Shown here: piece by piece, positions 1 to 11,700 of the stretch
Numbering within the stretch: the first letter of the stretch is position 1
How the letters are laid out: the number at the start of each line of letters is the position of its first letter
From: Ianthella basta
Lineage: Eukaryota; Porifera; Demospongiae; Verongiida; Ianthellidae
Direction of reading: 5' to 3'
Length of the DNA: 64,000 nt
Assembly: GCA_964019415.1 (NCBI GenBank)
Contig: OZ025886.1
Coordinates: forward strand, 1,611,384-1,675,383
The notes under the pieces: generated by a model
Told to the model about the DNA's origin: nothing
The model's input: the letters and a program-made list of their open reading frames with translations, nothing else
Databases searched by the model: none
Program-made: the position numbers and the translations under genes

Positions 1-42
<42 letters not shown>

Positions 43-195
43 ATGTGCACATGTGTGTGTACGCGTGTACACGTGCGTGTGTGTGTACGCGTGCACAAGT
101 GCGTGTGTGTGTACGTGTGCACGTGTGTGCGTGCGTGGGTGTGTATGTGTGGAGGGTATGTGCGTGCGTGCTTGCGTGCGTGTGTACGTGTGTGT

Positions 196-268
<73 letters not shown>
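1..268. repeat. (GT)n microsatellite and GT-rich cryptic repeat
   Basis: Almost pure GT runs at 1-40 and about 200-267, with a degenerate GT/GC-rich stretch between them. The same arrangement occurs in intron 1 of the intact WDR83 gene (37200-37600), so this is the duplicated intron 1 of the broken copy that follows. Cys/Val-repeat open frames here are artefacts of the repeat. Confidence 0.95.
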
Positions 269-269
<1 letters not shown>

Positions 270-959
270 ATATGCATCTGTACTATTTCGTGGTCATGAT
301 TGCCCTGCAGCTGATGGTAACTACTGCTTGACTTGTGGGAGTGACAAATCAGTTAAACTTTGGAACCCCCACTCTGGTCTGCTCCTCAAAACGTACATGA
401 GACATGGACAGGAGGTTCTGATGCAGATAGGTTAGATGATGACTGAAGCGTGCATTCTAAAACATGTGAATGTTTGCTATTGGGTGGCGGTGGTAGTAAA
501 TTTTGACCTAACCACTTGTTTGCTTGTGACACAAGACTATGGCAGAAACAACAATGCATTGAAAGCATTTAGAATGACACTGTTATGTTCCCTGTGATCA
601 TGCCATTCCTCTTAGTGTGTTTTAGATCAACATTGTGAATATTTCTTATTGTGTTCCAGTTGTACCTGGAGACTGTATATGTCATCATCACACCAGCATT
701 TGTACATATATATAATATTGCTTTGTTGAGATATGTTCAGTAACTTATAATATCTACATTATACACTACATACGCTAGAAGTGTGTTTTCTCTGCAGGGC
801 TCTATGGTACTAACTCTTCAACAGACCACTTCTGCTACTTTACAGAGAAACTGCATAGTGTATTCCATCAGCCACCACCCCAAACACCCCTGCCTACTTT
901 CTGTGGCCTCCACTGGGCCTGTGAAAGTTTGGAAACCCAAGACCTGGGAGCCTAGCTAG
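269..959 (+). pseudogene. Partial WDR83/MORG1 duplicate with exons 3-9 deleted
   Basis: Two pieces match the intact gene at 36988-46895. Positions 311-430 correspond to exon 2 (start of the first WD repeat) but are one base short (120 versus 121), where the intact gene reads GGTTCTGGATG and this copy GGTTCTGATG, so the frame is lost. Positions 798-959 correspond to terminal exon 10, full length (162 bp) and open to the same TAG. Sequence between them matches intron 2 up to about 659 and then jumps to intron 9. Exons 3-9 and their introns are therefore missing. It cannot encode a WD40 propeller. Confidence 0.9.
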
Positions 960-1400
960 GCAGACTAGAATTTCTACATACATACGTTCATGCAATTGTA
1001 TGTTTACTGTGCATGCAATCTGTTTACTTACTGTGTGTAAGGTGTGTTGTCAAGGTGAAATTGTCAATTCTTGTGCTAATGTAATTATTCCCACACTTCT
1101 GCCATGTGAAAGTTAGTAGATGTTGCTCGATGTACTATCTGATTGAAAGTAGACAAGAATTGGAATACAAATTCAGAATACACAAATGGTCGACCCTTAA
1201 AGTGCTCTACACATCTTTTATGTACGGTGTGTGAAACAGTAGACGTCCAATACCGCTGAAGCCATAATTATGTATGGTACATACATCCACATTAATTGAA
1301 ATGTATGGTGTTTGTGAGCAGTCGTGAGAATGTTGCCAGCTTATACAGAATAATTATTGTCTTTGGGAATTCAGCTGGATTGCATGACTGTGACAAAGAC
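960..1400 (+). repeat. Duplicated WDR83 3' flank, copy 1
   Basis: Continuous similarity to the sequence after the WDR83 stop codon at 46896-47360, including the shared stretches around the GTGTGTAAGGTGTGTTGT and GAATGTTGCC words. A third copy lies at about 49185-49720. The similarity fades near 1400. Confidence 0.8.
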
Positions 1401-2160
1401 CATGTGGAATACACAACAAGGTTATAAGAATAGCCATCACAGTCCCAAGTCGTATGAGACCTGATGAAGGTGAAACCTACATGGGCAATTGGCAGTTGGC
1501 ACCTAGGGAGACAGACCGGGAAGAGAGATTAAATATTAATGTTGAAGAGTATTTTTCCATGTTCTCTGCTCATGGTAGCAACGGTGAAGGTAATGTTATG
1601 CAGAACCAGGGAAATGGGGAAGACAACTGTGACAAATATGAAAGTCTGATGTCCAGAAATGATAGTTCCTGCTTTAGTACAAAACTACCATATTTCTTGA
1701 ATAATTATTGCATTCCACAACAGGCAAGACAGATGTCTGTGCAAGCAGCCACACTCCATTAGCTATACTGTATCCCCAGGGGAAAATGCATCCTACTCCA
1801 AATTCACTGGTGAATATTGTGCCAGAAAACACAACTACAGTACAGGTACTCAATTCAGTTTACCAGTGAATGATGCACTAACTCCTATATACATAATACG
1901 TAATATGTACGCATACGTAATAAAAATAATAATATGAATATACATAAATATATATAACATGCCTATACAAATGAACATAAAAATAATGATTACTAGACAT
2001 CAATCCTCGACACAACATAGCTAACTGCACAGTGCAACGCAAACCACTGCAGTTGTCACACACACACCAGCAGCTACAGCGCTAGCAGCAGCAGCAGGAG
2101 TGGCTGGGGAGTCCTTCCTCACAGCCTCTATACGTCCACAAAAGGTAGCCCATCTTCCTC
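1401..2160. other. Intergenic; no supported gene
   Basis: An open frame at 1454-1762 would encode about 102 residues rich in Asn, Glu and Ser. It resembles no family I know, has no convincing splice or start context, and could be chance. The rest is AT-rich with a short CAG run near 2083-2098. Confidence 0.4.
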
Positions 2161-2167
2161 GCGAACA

Positions 2168-2276
2168 CACAAGTTGTGTAGTCTCGAACCCAGACCCATT
2201 CCGCCATTATATAATTGGGAGGGGCGGTTTTTATAAAATGGCGGAATGGGTCTGGGTTTCGAGACTACAAGTTGTG
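2168..2276. repeat. Inverted repeat, MITE-like hairpin
   Basis: The left arm (about 2168-2208) and right arm (about 2237-2276) are near-perfect reverse complements around a 28-bp AT/G-rich loop. The shared word in the arms is GACCCATTCCGCCATT. It lies about 340 bp upstream of the receptor start codon, inside its probable promoter region. Confidence 0.75.
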
Positions 2277-2611
2277 GGTTTCGACTATGATATTCGCTGT
2301 AGCTATACAGTTTTATTCGATTCTCTGAAATATTCTGAGCTGAACACTTCTCCTCCCCATGGGATCTTTAACAGCAGAAATGTATCTCAGCAGGAGAGTC
2401 TCCTTAGCTGTAACCATTTTATCGTCTTCGTACTTATAGGGCCTCAATTGCTCGCAATCGTGGGAGGACAGTCCGAAAAGCAGGAAGCTGTAAAGCAGGA
2501 AATACCTAGCTTTGTTCACCAGACCAGTCCTGTATAAATGCTATATCGCGTTCATGTCTAGTTAGTGTATTCTCTCGCCTCTTGGCTGAGAGTAGCTTCT
2601 TCCGTTGGAGA

Positions 2612-2708
2612 ATGGAGAGGACTAGAGGTCCAGGAAGGTTTGCCCTGTGCCTCTTCACGTTGGTGTTTGCGGGAGTGATCAAACAGAGTCTGCAGTTTAG
2701 TCTTGTAG
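2612..2708 (+). CDS. Exon 1: signal peptide
   Basis: ATG at 2612 opens a basic stretch (MERTRGPGRF) followed by a hydrophobic core (ALCLFTLVFAG), a typical signal peptide. The exon ends at a consensus donor GTAAGA in phase 1, exactly the phase needed by the first Fn3 exon at 11055. No better signal exon was seen nearer the array. Confidence 0.65.
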
Positions 2709-5700
2709 GTAAGAACAATAGCTAGACAAAGAGTGAGATTACACAGGGATATGTCGGTTAGTTGATCTGCTGGTGTTTGTTGGTGCTTACGACAACTTGC
2801 AAGCTGAGTGCGAGAAGAGCTATAATGAGCTTTAAAGCGGGCAACCGGTTTCGAATCGGGCCAAATTGAGAATCGAGTTGTAACATATAATTATACAGTC
2901 AGCGCAATGGTTATAGAAACCATGCAGCTAGTAACTAGGTACTAAGGATGTTTCCAGATAAACGGGGAAGATGTGGGGAAGTTTCAGTGTCACCAACTCT
3001 GTATATTAATTGGCACAAACCACTCAGAGAACAAGGAGCTCGAGGGTGTAGTAGTGCATGACACGTTTCCAGAATTTCCCCACATGTAGCTACATCTGGC
3101 AACTTCTATACAACAGTCCTCACGGAGGATACTTTCTCACGGAGGTGCAAGAAAATGGCGTCTTTGACTGATTGTCCGCTGGTTCATTTCTAAGTTGGAT
3201 CTTGACACGCTCTCATTCAAGGTGATTGTGATTGCCAATACCCGCAAGAATTCCCAATGCCTTGTTGTAAATGTAACAAGTCCGGAAGATGCATGAACTG
3301 TACCTGCGTTAAATCGTCAAAGAAATGCAACAGCTGTTTACCGAAGCGATTGGGTAACTGTAGGAATGACAACCAAGATCAGACAGAACAGGAGACGGTA
3401 GAGTTCGAGCCACAATCACCCCAACAATCGCCAGTTCAAGTACGACAAGCAAGCCATTAACGAAGAAGTGTCGCAGTCGATCGCACCCGACTCACTGCCT
3501 CCTTTTGAGCCTGCTCAACCTACAAATTTTACCTGGGGGAATCGGAGTGCTGAGGAAATATCAACCACCCTCAATGAGATCTACGAGGAGACAGTTCACT
3601 GGAGAAAGAACCTTTTCAAGGTGCCTTCAGGTAAGCAAGGTAAATCCTTTGTGGCTGAACTGGCACGATTGTTTCAGTCATATGCTGACCAGTCTGCTAT
3701 GGAAGCAGTGGCTCTTAAAGCTGCCATGATCCTACCAGCTCTAGTCCTCCAGAAGCCATTCAGAACGTCAAAGTCAAAAGATCACATTGTATGCATGGAA
3801 AGAAGAATGGGTCTTTGGTGTGCTGGCAATTTTGAGGTTATACTTGAAGAAGGCAGGGCAATTCAAAGTAGGTTGACCCAGTATGCGAGCAGAAGGGACA
3901 ATGACAATGATGCAAGAAGATTTGCTGAGCTGATGATGAAAGGAAGGCTGAGAGAGGCCACGAGACTATTGTCTGGAGAAAGCGGCAGGGTTTTACCCCT
4001 TGACAGGGATGTGGATGAAAGCACAACAGTGAGGGATATCCTTAGAGATAAACATCCTAATGGTGAACCACTGAAGTTCTCTGCCATTGCACCATCTGAA
4101 GAGAATTCATTCCACCCTGTTATATTTGAACAGATCACCGGAGCTTCAATCCTCAATGCATCCCTGCATACAGATGGCAGTGCAGGTCCATCAGGTATGG
4201 ATGCCTACGCGTGGAGACGTCTGTGTGGATCCTTCCAGAAGGCATCAACAAACCTCTGTGAAGCACTTGCCAAGATTGCAAGAAGACTTAGCAGCTCGTT
4301 TGTTGATCCAAAGCCCCTGACGCCTCTTGTAGCATGCAGGCTTGTTGCCCTGGATAAATGTCCGGGGGTGAGACCGGTTGGCATCGGGGAAGTGCCTCGT
4401 CGCATTATCAGCAAGGCAATCCTTGCTGTAATACGTTCAGACATCAGAGAAGTGGTCGGTTCTCTCCAACTGTGCATTGGCCAGAGACTGGGATGTGAAG
4501 CTTCCATACATGCCCTAAATGAAATCTATGAGGAGGAGGCAACAGAAGCTATCTTACTAGTAGATGCATCAAATGCATTCAACAGATTGAACAGGAAGGC
4601 TGCTCTGAGTAATGCAATGAATTTGTGTCCTGCCATTGGCACCATACTGGTCAACACGTACAGATCAGACCCATGTTTGTTTATTGAGGGGGAAACCATC
4701 ATGTCAAAAGAAGGTACAACTCAGGGAGATCCACTCGCAATGGCAATGTACGCCATTGCAACAATACCCCTCATCAGACAACTGGAGATTGCTACATGTG
4801 CAGAAGTGGAGCAAGTATGGTATGCGGATGATTCAGCAGCAGGTGGGGGGATTGAAAAGCTTCGCAAATGGTGGGACAGACTTCTTGAGATGGGTCCTGA
4901 CTATGGCTACTATGCCAACCCATCAAAGACCTGGCTGCTAGTCAAAGAAGAGGCCTATGAAGAGGCTATGCAGGCTTTTGGTGCCACCAACATCAAGATA
5001 ACATCATCAGGTCGCAAATATCTTGGCACAACCATTGGTAATGAAGAATTCAAAGAAGCATATGTCAGAACTAAAGTAGAAGAGTGGAAAGCAGAACTGG
5101 AGAAGCTGGCAGACATTGCAGCGAGTCAACCACAAGCTGCATACTGTGCACTGAATCAAGGCCTCAAGCACAGATGGTCTTACCTGTCTAGAACGACGGA
5201 AAACATCAGTGAGCTGCTACAGCCAATCGAAGAAACCATCAGACACAAGGTCATCCCAGCCATAATAGGCAAGAGCAACATCAATGACATAGAAAGGAAG
5301 CTTCTTGCCCTGCCAGCCCGACTGGGAGGGCTTGGGATTGACATTCTACCGGAGATAGCAGACCAACTGCACGTTACATCCAGAGCCATCAGCCAGCCCC
5401 TGAAAGACGCAATAAGAAATGGTAAGGGAAACGAGGACCTCATTGATGCAGAACAAGACAAGGCAAGAAAGTCCTTGAAAGAAAAGAGTAGATCCCAGCA
5501 GAAGAGAATGGCAGCAGAAATCTGCGACCAACTACCGTCAACCATGAAGAAGGCAGTGGAACTGGCACAGGAGAAAGGTGCATCAGTGTGGTTGACAGTT
5601 ATGCCCATTGAAGAACATGGCTTTGCTCTACACAAAGGTGCATTCCGTGATGCCATGGCCCTGAGGTATGGGTGGCGACCACAGGGAATGCCAAGTACCT

Positions 5701-8700
5701 GCATCTGTGGGAAGCAGAACAATGTCAGCCATGCTCTAAGCTGTGCTAGGGGAGGGTATGTCATCATGAGACACAACGAGATTCGAGATGCAACGGCCAC
5801 CCTACTCCGGGAGGTGACCTCAAGTGTTGAAGTGGAGCCCACACTCCAGCCAATTACAGGAGAGAGAATGAATCACCAATCAGCCAAAATGGATGATAAT
5901 TGTCGACTGGATGTGAAGTGCAGGGGATTCTGGTCAGGCTCACAAGATGCATTCTTTGATGTGAGGGTTTTTAACCCCCTAGCATCGAGCCACCAGAGTG
6001 CCAGCATTCAAGCCATCTATAAAGCACAGGAGCAGGAGAAGAAGAGGGCATATGATCAAAGAGTGAGAGAAATTGAACATGGATCATTCACACCCCTTGT
6101 TATGTCTATTACAGGAGGGATGAGCTCATCAGCCACTATCTTCTACAGCCGATTAGCAGGGATGATTTCAGAGAAGAGAAGTGAGGCATACTCCAAAGTG
6201 ATGAACTTGATAAGATGCAGGATTCGGTTCAGCCTCCTCAGATCGGCCATCACTGCAATTCGCGGTTCGAGATCCAGCAATCACGTCACCCTGTCAGGAC
6301 TCAACCTTGATTGCATCCCCATGATCATTGCAGAGGGCCGCATTCCCCCTGCAGCTGATTAACCCTTATGCACCTCCCTCACCACATTATAATACCTATT
6401 TGCTCCATTGTACTTGTGTGAACTTCCATTATAACTCTTAATGCATGGACCTTTAGTTTATGTTGGGCAGTGTGCATGTGTGCCCTATGTATAATTATTA
6501 TTGTGTTACTTTCCATTCGTCAGCAAAAAACAATACAACAGTCCTCTGAAGTGTCTGTACCTGGCATGTAATAAAACTGTAGGACCACACTAAGGTAGGA
6601 TGATGGATTTCGTAGTTCAAATGGTAGATTTCATGCACTATAGAAACACCATCTGTATGCTGTAGCATGGTAAAGTCTCCATTAATTTCATAGTTGTTCA
6701 AACTTAGAATCATGAATAGGCTGAGACACCAGGGTGACAATACAGTGCTTGCAGGAATGGTGGAAATAGGCCACACATGCACTTTCACCATCCTTACAAG
6801 GCATGCATGCATGTGTTAGAATGTAAGGATGGTTAAAGTGTGTGGACTAGCTGCCTCCACCATTCCTGCAAGCACTGTACTGTCACCCTGGTGTCTCAAC
6901 CTATACTGTGTTCATGCAATTGTCACCAGTTGGTATAGCCATAACCGGATATGCTTGTACTGCATGGTGTGGGTGTATAGACTAAATGCAATGGAGTGCC
7001 TTTGTGGAAGGTGGAGTTATGCACAAAGATCATGATCAGAGGTATAGTATAGATACTCAGTGACTGTGTAGTCATTAAGTAATTGTGTTAGAATATAAGG
7101 ATGGTGAAAGTGTGTGGACTGCCCCCACCATTCCTGCAAGCACTGTACCGTCACCCTGGCATCTCAACTTATTCATGCAGCCATGCAGCTAGTGTAGGTA
7201 TCATTTTGCAATAGTGGGCATTTTTGCAATTAGACTTAGAATGACTTGTATGGATGGTGAAAGTGCATGCGTAACCTTTTTCCTCATTCCTGCAAGCACT
7301 AGCTGTACTGTCACTCTGGTGTCTCAACCTATACTGTGTTCATTGTGTTCAACCTACAGATAGCTGTGTTCATACAATTGTCTCCATGTGGTATATAACC
7401 GAAACCAGACATGCTTGTACTGCATGGTGTGGGTGTATAGCTATAGGCTGAATGCATTGAAGTGTCTTGCATGGTACGAAAGGTGGAGATTATATATAAG
7501 AAGTATTTCGATTTAAAAAAAAGCTCGTGAGGTGTCGGGGCGCTCCTGAACTCAAACTACTTGCTAGCAATTTTGAAAGAGTTTCGTCTCCAGAGCAGCC
7601 AGTCATCCAGTGAAAGCACACCTAGCAAACTGTCAAATGTTTGCTAACTGCTTTTTTTACCTATATGACATTCTGAATGAGAATGTAATTGTTACTTTGT
7701 GCCAGGAGGAGTGTGCTGGCTGAACGGCTACCCTATGATGACCCTACGAGAGAATCATGGCTAGCTATATAATTATGCCATGATTCGCTTGTCTGCCATT
7801 ATTGGCCAACGGGTCATTAGACTTCTGTTGTATTTGGGCTAGTTAGGTAAGCTTCCTACTACAATACTATTACTTAAACATGTTCTAGACACACTTTGCG
7901 TTTTTTGGATAAATATGAAGAAAGATGATTTTGAGCCTAGCAAACAGAGAGCGTCGAGCGCGCGGCCATTTACAATGTCGTCAGTGATTGGAGCTGTATC
8001 TCGCGAATACCTAAAAGTGATAACAATATAAGGGCGTCTTCGGCGCCCCAAAGAGATCAGAGAAATAGTACAGATATTGAAAGTGACTGTAGTCATTGAG
8101 TAATTGTCTTAGAATGTAAGGATGGTAAAAGTATGTGGACTGCCCCCACCATTCCTGCAAGCACTATACCGTCACCCTGGTGTCTCAACCTATTCATGCA
8201 TGCAGCCATGCAGCTTCCTATACAGATGCGTGTAATAGTTATCATTTCATATGCGTGGTCAAAGTTACAAGCCATACAAGCATTCATACTACTTCCTGTG
8301 ACGTGAAATTTGGCGTCAATGCATGATAGCTAAAGGCAGGATTGTGAATTTGCATCAGGGCTGCCTGAATTATATAGCCATTCATACACAATTTTCTCGC
8401 ACATGATAGAAATAGCATCAGCACTAGTATCTCGATCTGCAAACAGGAGGGTGTTTGTATACTATACAGCGCTGAGTAAAGAAATTCACAAACGCGAAAA
8501 TTCACCAAAACTACAATGGCTATGCATAGTCAGGCGTTGCGTGAGGAGGGGTCAAGCGACGCCTGACTAGGCTATGCACACAACGCACTGTCATTGCGTC
8601 ACTGGCCGCTATAATAGGAATTCGAAAACAGCAGAAATGGCGTTTGGAATGTCCGGCGTAGTATAGTTAGAACATGCTGGCCGATGTAACAGGATATCAG

Positions 8701-11700
8701 TTCCCCTATAGGAACTGGAGTCCTAGGACTGCAGGTCCCCCTCTGTGGGATTTCTGTTCCCCCAGGAACTGGAGTCCTAGGACTGCAGGCCCCCCTCTAT
8801 GGGATTTCTGTTTCCCCAGGAACTGGAGACCTAAGACTGCAGGTCCCCCTCTATCGGATTTCTGTTCCCCCAGGAACTGGAGTCCTAGGACTGCAGGTCC
8901 CCCTCTATCGGATTTCTGTTCCCCCAGGAACTGGAGTCCTAGGACTGCAGGTCCCCCTCTATCAGATTTCAGTTCCCACAGGAACTGGAATCCTAGGACT
9001 GGAGGTTCCCCTCTAGGATTTCAGTGCGGTGTTTCAGTTGTGCGCAAACCTAGCTACCTCAATGACCAGGGGTGAATCTAGGATTATTAAAGGCGGCATG
9101 AAGCTGGGACAAAGTGTAGGTGGCACAACATAAAGCAGTACGTTATGGTAGCCATGCAGGTTTTACAATCAAGACAGTTTTGTCTCTTCCTCTGGCCTTA
9201 AGTTGAGTTTACATGACAGCTAGAGAGAGGGAGAGTGTGTGAATGTAGAAGTGTATTGCAGACTGGTCGATCAGCTAGTCAAGTATACTTCAAAGTAGAC
9301 TGCAGCCGCAAGCTAGTGCACATGTTATAGGGAATTGCCTGCGTGTGTAGTGTATAGGGTTTACTTATTATCACTCTATGTGCAGCTGGATCTGCACTGA
9401 CTGCAAAGCATCATAATATCATAGCTATCATGCATGCATGCAGTAGTTGTAGACAGCAATTTGTAGTCTGGTATGTACCACTGGGCAGAACGCTTGTTTC
9501 AAGCTAAGTGGTCTTGATTGGTACGGGGTGACACTCAAAACACACCTGCATGCTACTGCATCAACACGTACACCTTCACAAACAAGATCATATGAGAGCA
9601 CCAAAATACATAAACAATCACACATGTGTGCAGCTATTTCACAAGGCTGTCTTGGTATATAGCTTCAGAATACCAAGCATGCCTGCATAGGGCCGCCACA
9701 GCTTTGTATGAGGTATTCCGGTTGCTACAATGATTATTCACCCCTAGGGTAAGAAACAGTACGATAGTCATTGTGGAGAGCATGCCAAGTGAGGCACTTG
9801 AATCCCAAAGTCGCTGTTGAAAGAACACAACAACACAGCATGGGAGGATTCCTAATGTAGTACAATGTCTGCACACATGCCCTTATTTGTATAATAATAT
9901 ATTATTTACAACTCATACTGATTTCTGTTGAGGAAATGTTGCCTGAGAATAGAGAATGACATGATGAGCTCAGGTAGAGCTCCAGCAATTGGTTAAGGTT
10001 GTGGTGAGTGGCTGAAATGTGGTGAGATGTAGTGGGATCGTGAACAAAATTGCGATCTTATAAAAGTCAAATTAAAGAGCCTAAGAGGGTCACCCCAGCA
10101 ACAGCTAACTAACTGTCCCTAAGTTCGATTTCTCCCTGACAGCACCATGTGGTGGTGGTGACAGCAACATGTGATGTCCCATGCATGATGTGACGTGCGT
10201 CAGTGCAGCATGTTTATATGCAGCCTAGCAACAGTTCCCAAATCTTGAGGAGTTGTTACCTAGGACACAAACAGGGTGATTATAAATATGATACTTATTT
10301 TAGGTAATAACTGCCCATATGCATGGTATGGGACCTGTTCTACAATTGCACAAATCCACTGTTCATGGCCGTGTGCATAGCAATGGAACAGGCTACGTGT
10401 AATCCTATTCATTGTGGCGTACGTAAGTGCTGCTTTTGTGCATGTGCCTGTACATGTGCAAGCTACACTACTATCCCTACACAGACAGCACTACTGTATA
10501 CGTTGTGTGATATTCTATATCTATTCATGATATTGTGCAGGAGTGCTTACTCCCCCTCCCAGTCCATTGGAATCTCATACCTGTGTGCGTGCTATAAATA
10601 GATTTACATACCTGGATTCCAGAAAAGCTGCTATGAGTAACCACATGCATGAAGATGAATATATAATACACTGTTATAAGACCCACATGCATGTGAAGGC
10701 TATTGGTAACACAAAGGGTCATCATTGAAATTTGCATCTTCTAGGTCATAGTACTATACATCCAAGGTGCCTAGAGCCCCAGATGTTTCCAGTCTGGAAC
10801 ATAATAATTATTTATAATCATCTGTTATAGCTACCTAACCCTAACCCTAAGTGAAACTTTTATACTTGCCATCAACCAGGCACTGACCTGAAGTGGTGCA
10901 ATTGCTGTCAATGAATGGCCATGCCACATGCAGCCACCCCCAGAAGGAATGAAAATTAATTGTCTCAAATTTATAACAAAATATTATAATTATACAACCA
11001 CTTTTTCCTGGTAATTGCATGCCCCTATATCTGTAAAATTGCATCCCCTTCCAGACCCTGATGGGTTTACAGTTACGATAGTGGACCCCTCAACCGACTC
11101 TGACCCTGTCACTGCCACCTTCTCCTGGACTGCACTGGACAATGTCACCTTTAATCGCCAAGACATCACCTACACCATCATTGTGACTTCTGAGAGTGGC
11201 ACTGTGGTTGCAAATGCATCCATCAGCCATCCAAATGACACCCTGGAGATCTCTAATCTCCCTGCTTGTGCCAACCTCACAGCCACACTGACAGCAGAGA
11301 GAGGCAATGAAAGTAGTAATGGAACTGTTCGTGAATTCTCGACTTCAGAGCCAAATAGTAAGTATGGTGATAATTATACATGAAGTTGGAAGAAAGGCCA
11401 ATAGGCCATTCTCATCTACTTGACATTCCATTTCATTTAATTATGTATGCAGAGTCAATCAGTGTTGGAGTGTACAGTGTGATGCCAGACTATCCAGCTG
11501 GCAGCAACATCTCTCTCCTCTGCATGTGGAACACCTCAGTGTACTATGTTGCATGGTACAAGAATGGTACTCTGCTCTATGAGGAAGATCTGGCTGCTCC
11601 CTCTGTTCTCATGACTTCCCCACAAGGGTTTACTGTTGACACTGACTTCACAATGTCTGAACTGATCATTAACAATGCCAATTTGGATGACAGTGGCAAC

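Larger units (their letters stand above)
3250..6500 (+). mobile_element. Non-LTR retrotransposon, restriction-like endonuclease (R2-group) type
   Basis: Contains a small Cys-rich ORF followed in the +1 frame by a 964-codon RT ORF whose C-terminus has a zinc knuckle and a PD-(D/E)XK-like endonuclease. It lies in sense orientation in intron 1 of the receptor gene. The 3' end is not sharply defined; AT-rich non-coding sequence follows the stop at 6362. No clear target-site duplication was seen. Confidence 0.8.

Noticed and set aside
1..435. Open frames of Cys-Val repeats at the left edge, and similar ones at 37128-37781, 48321-48662 and 60879-61446
   Set aside because: They are translations of (GT)n or (CA)n microsatellites in all frames; no gene is supported.
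1454..1762. 102-residue ORF as a gene
   Set aside because: No family resemblance, no splice sites and no support beyond being open.
5180..5842. 220-residue minus-strand ORF inside the retrotransposon
   Set aside because: Antisense of the RT coding region, which has clear motifs on the plus strand.
8711..9034. CRISPR array
   Set aside because: The units are contiguous 54-bp repeats without unique spacers, and the host is an animal.
10836..10856. Telomere-like CCTAACCCTAACCCTAA
   Set aside because: Fewer than three units inside an intron; no interstitial telomere array.
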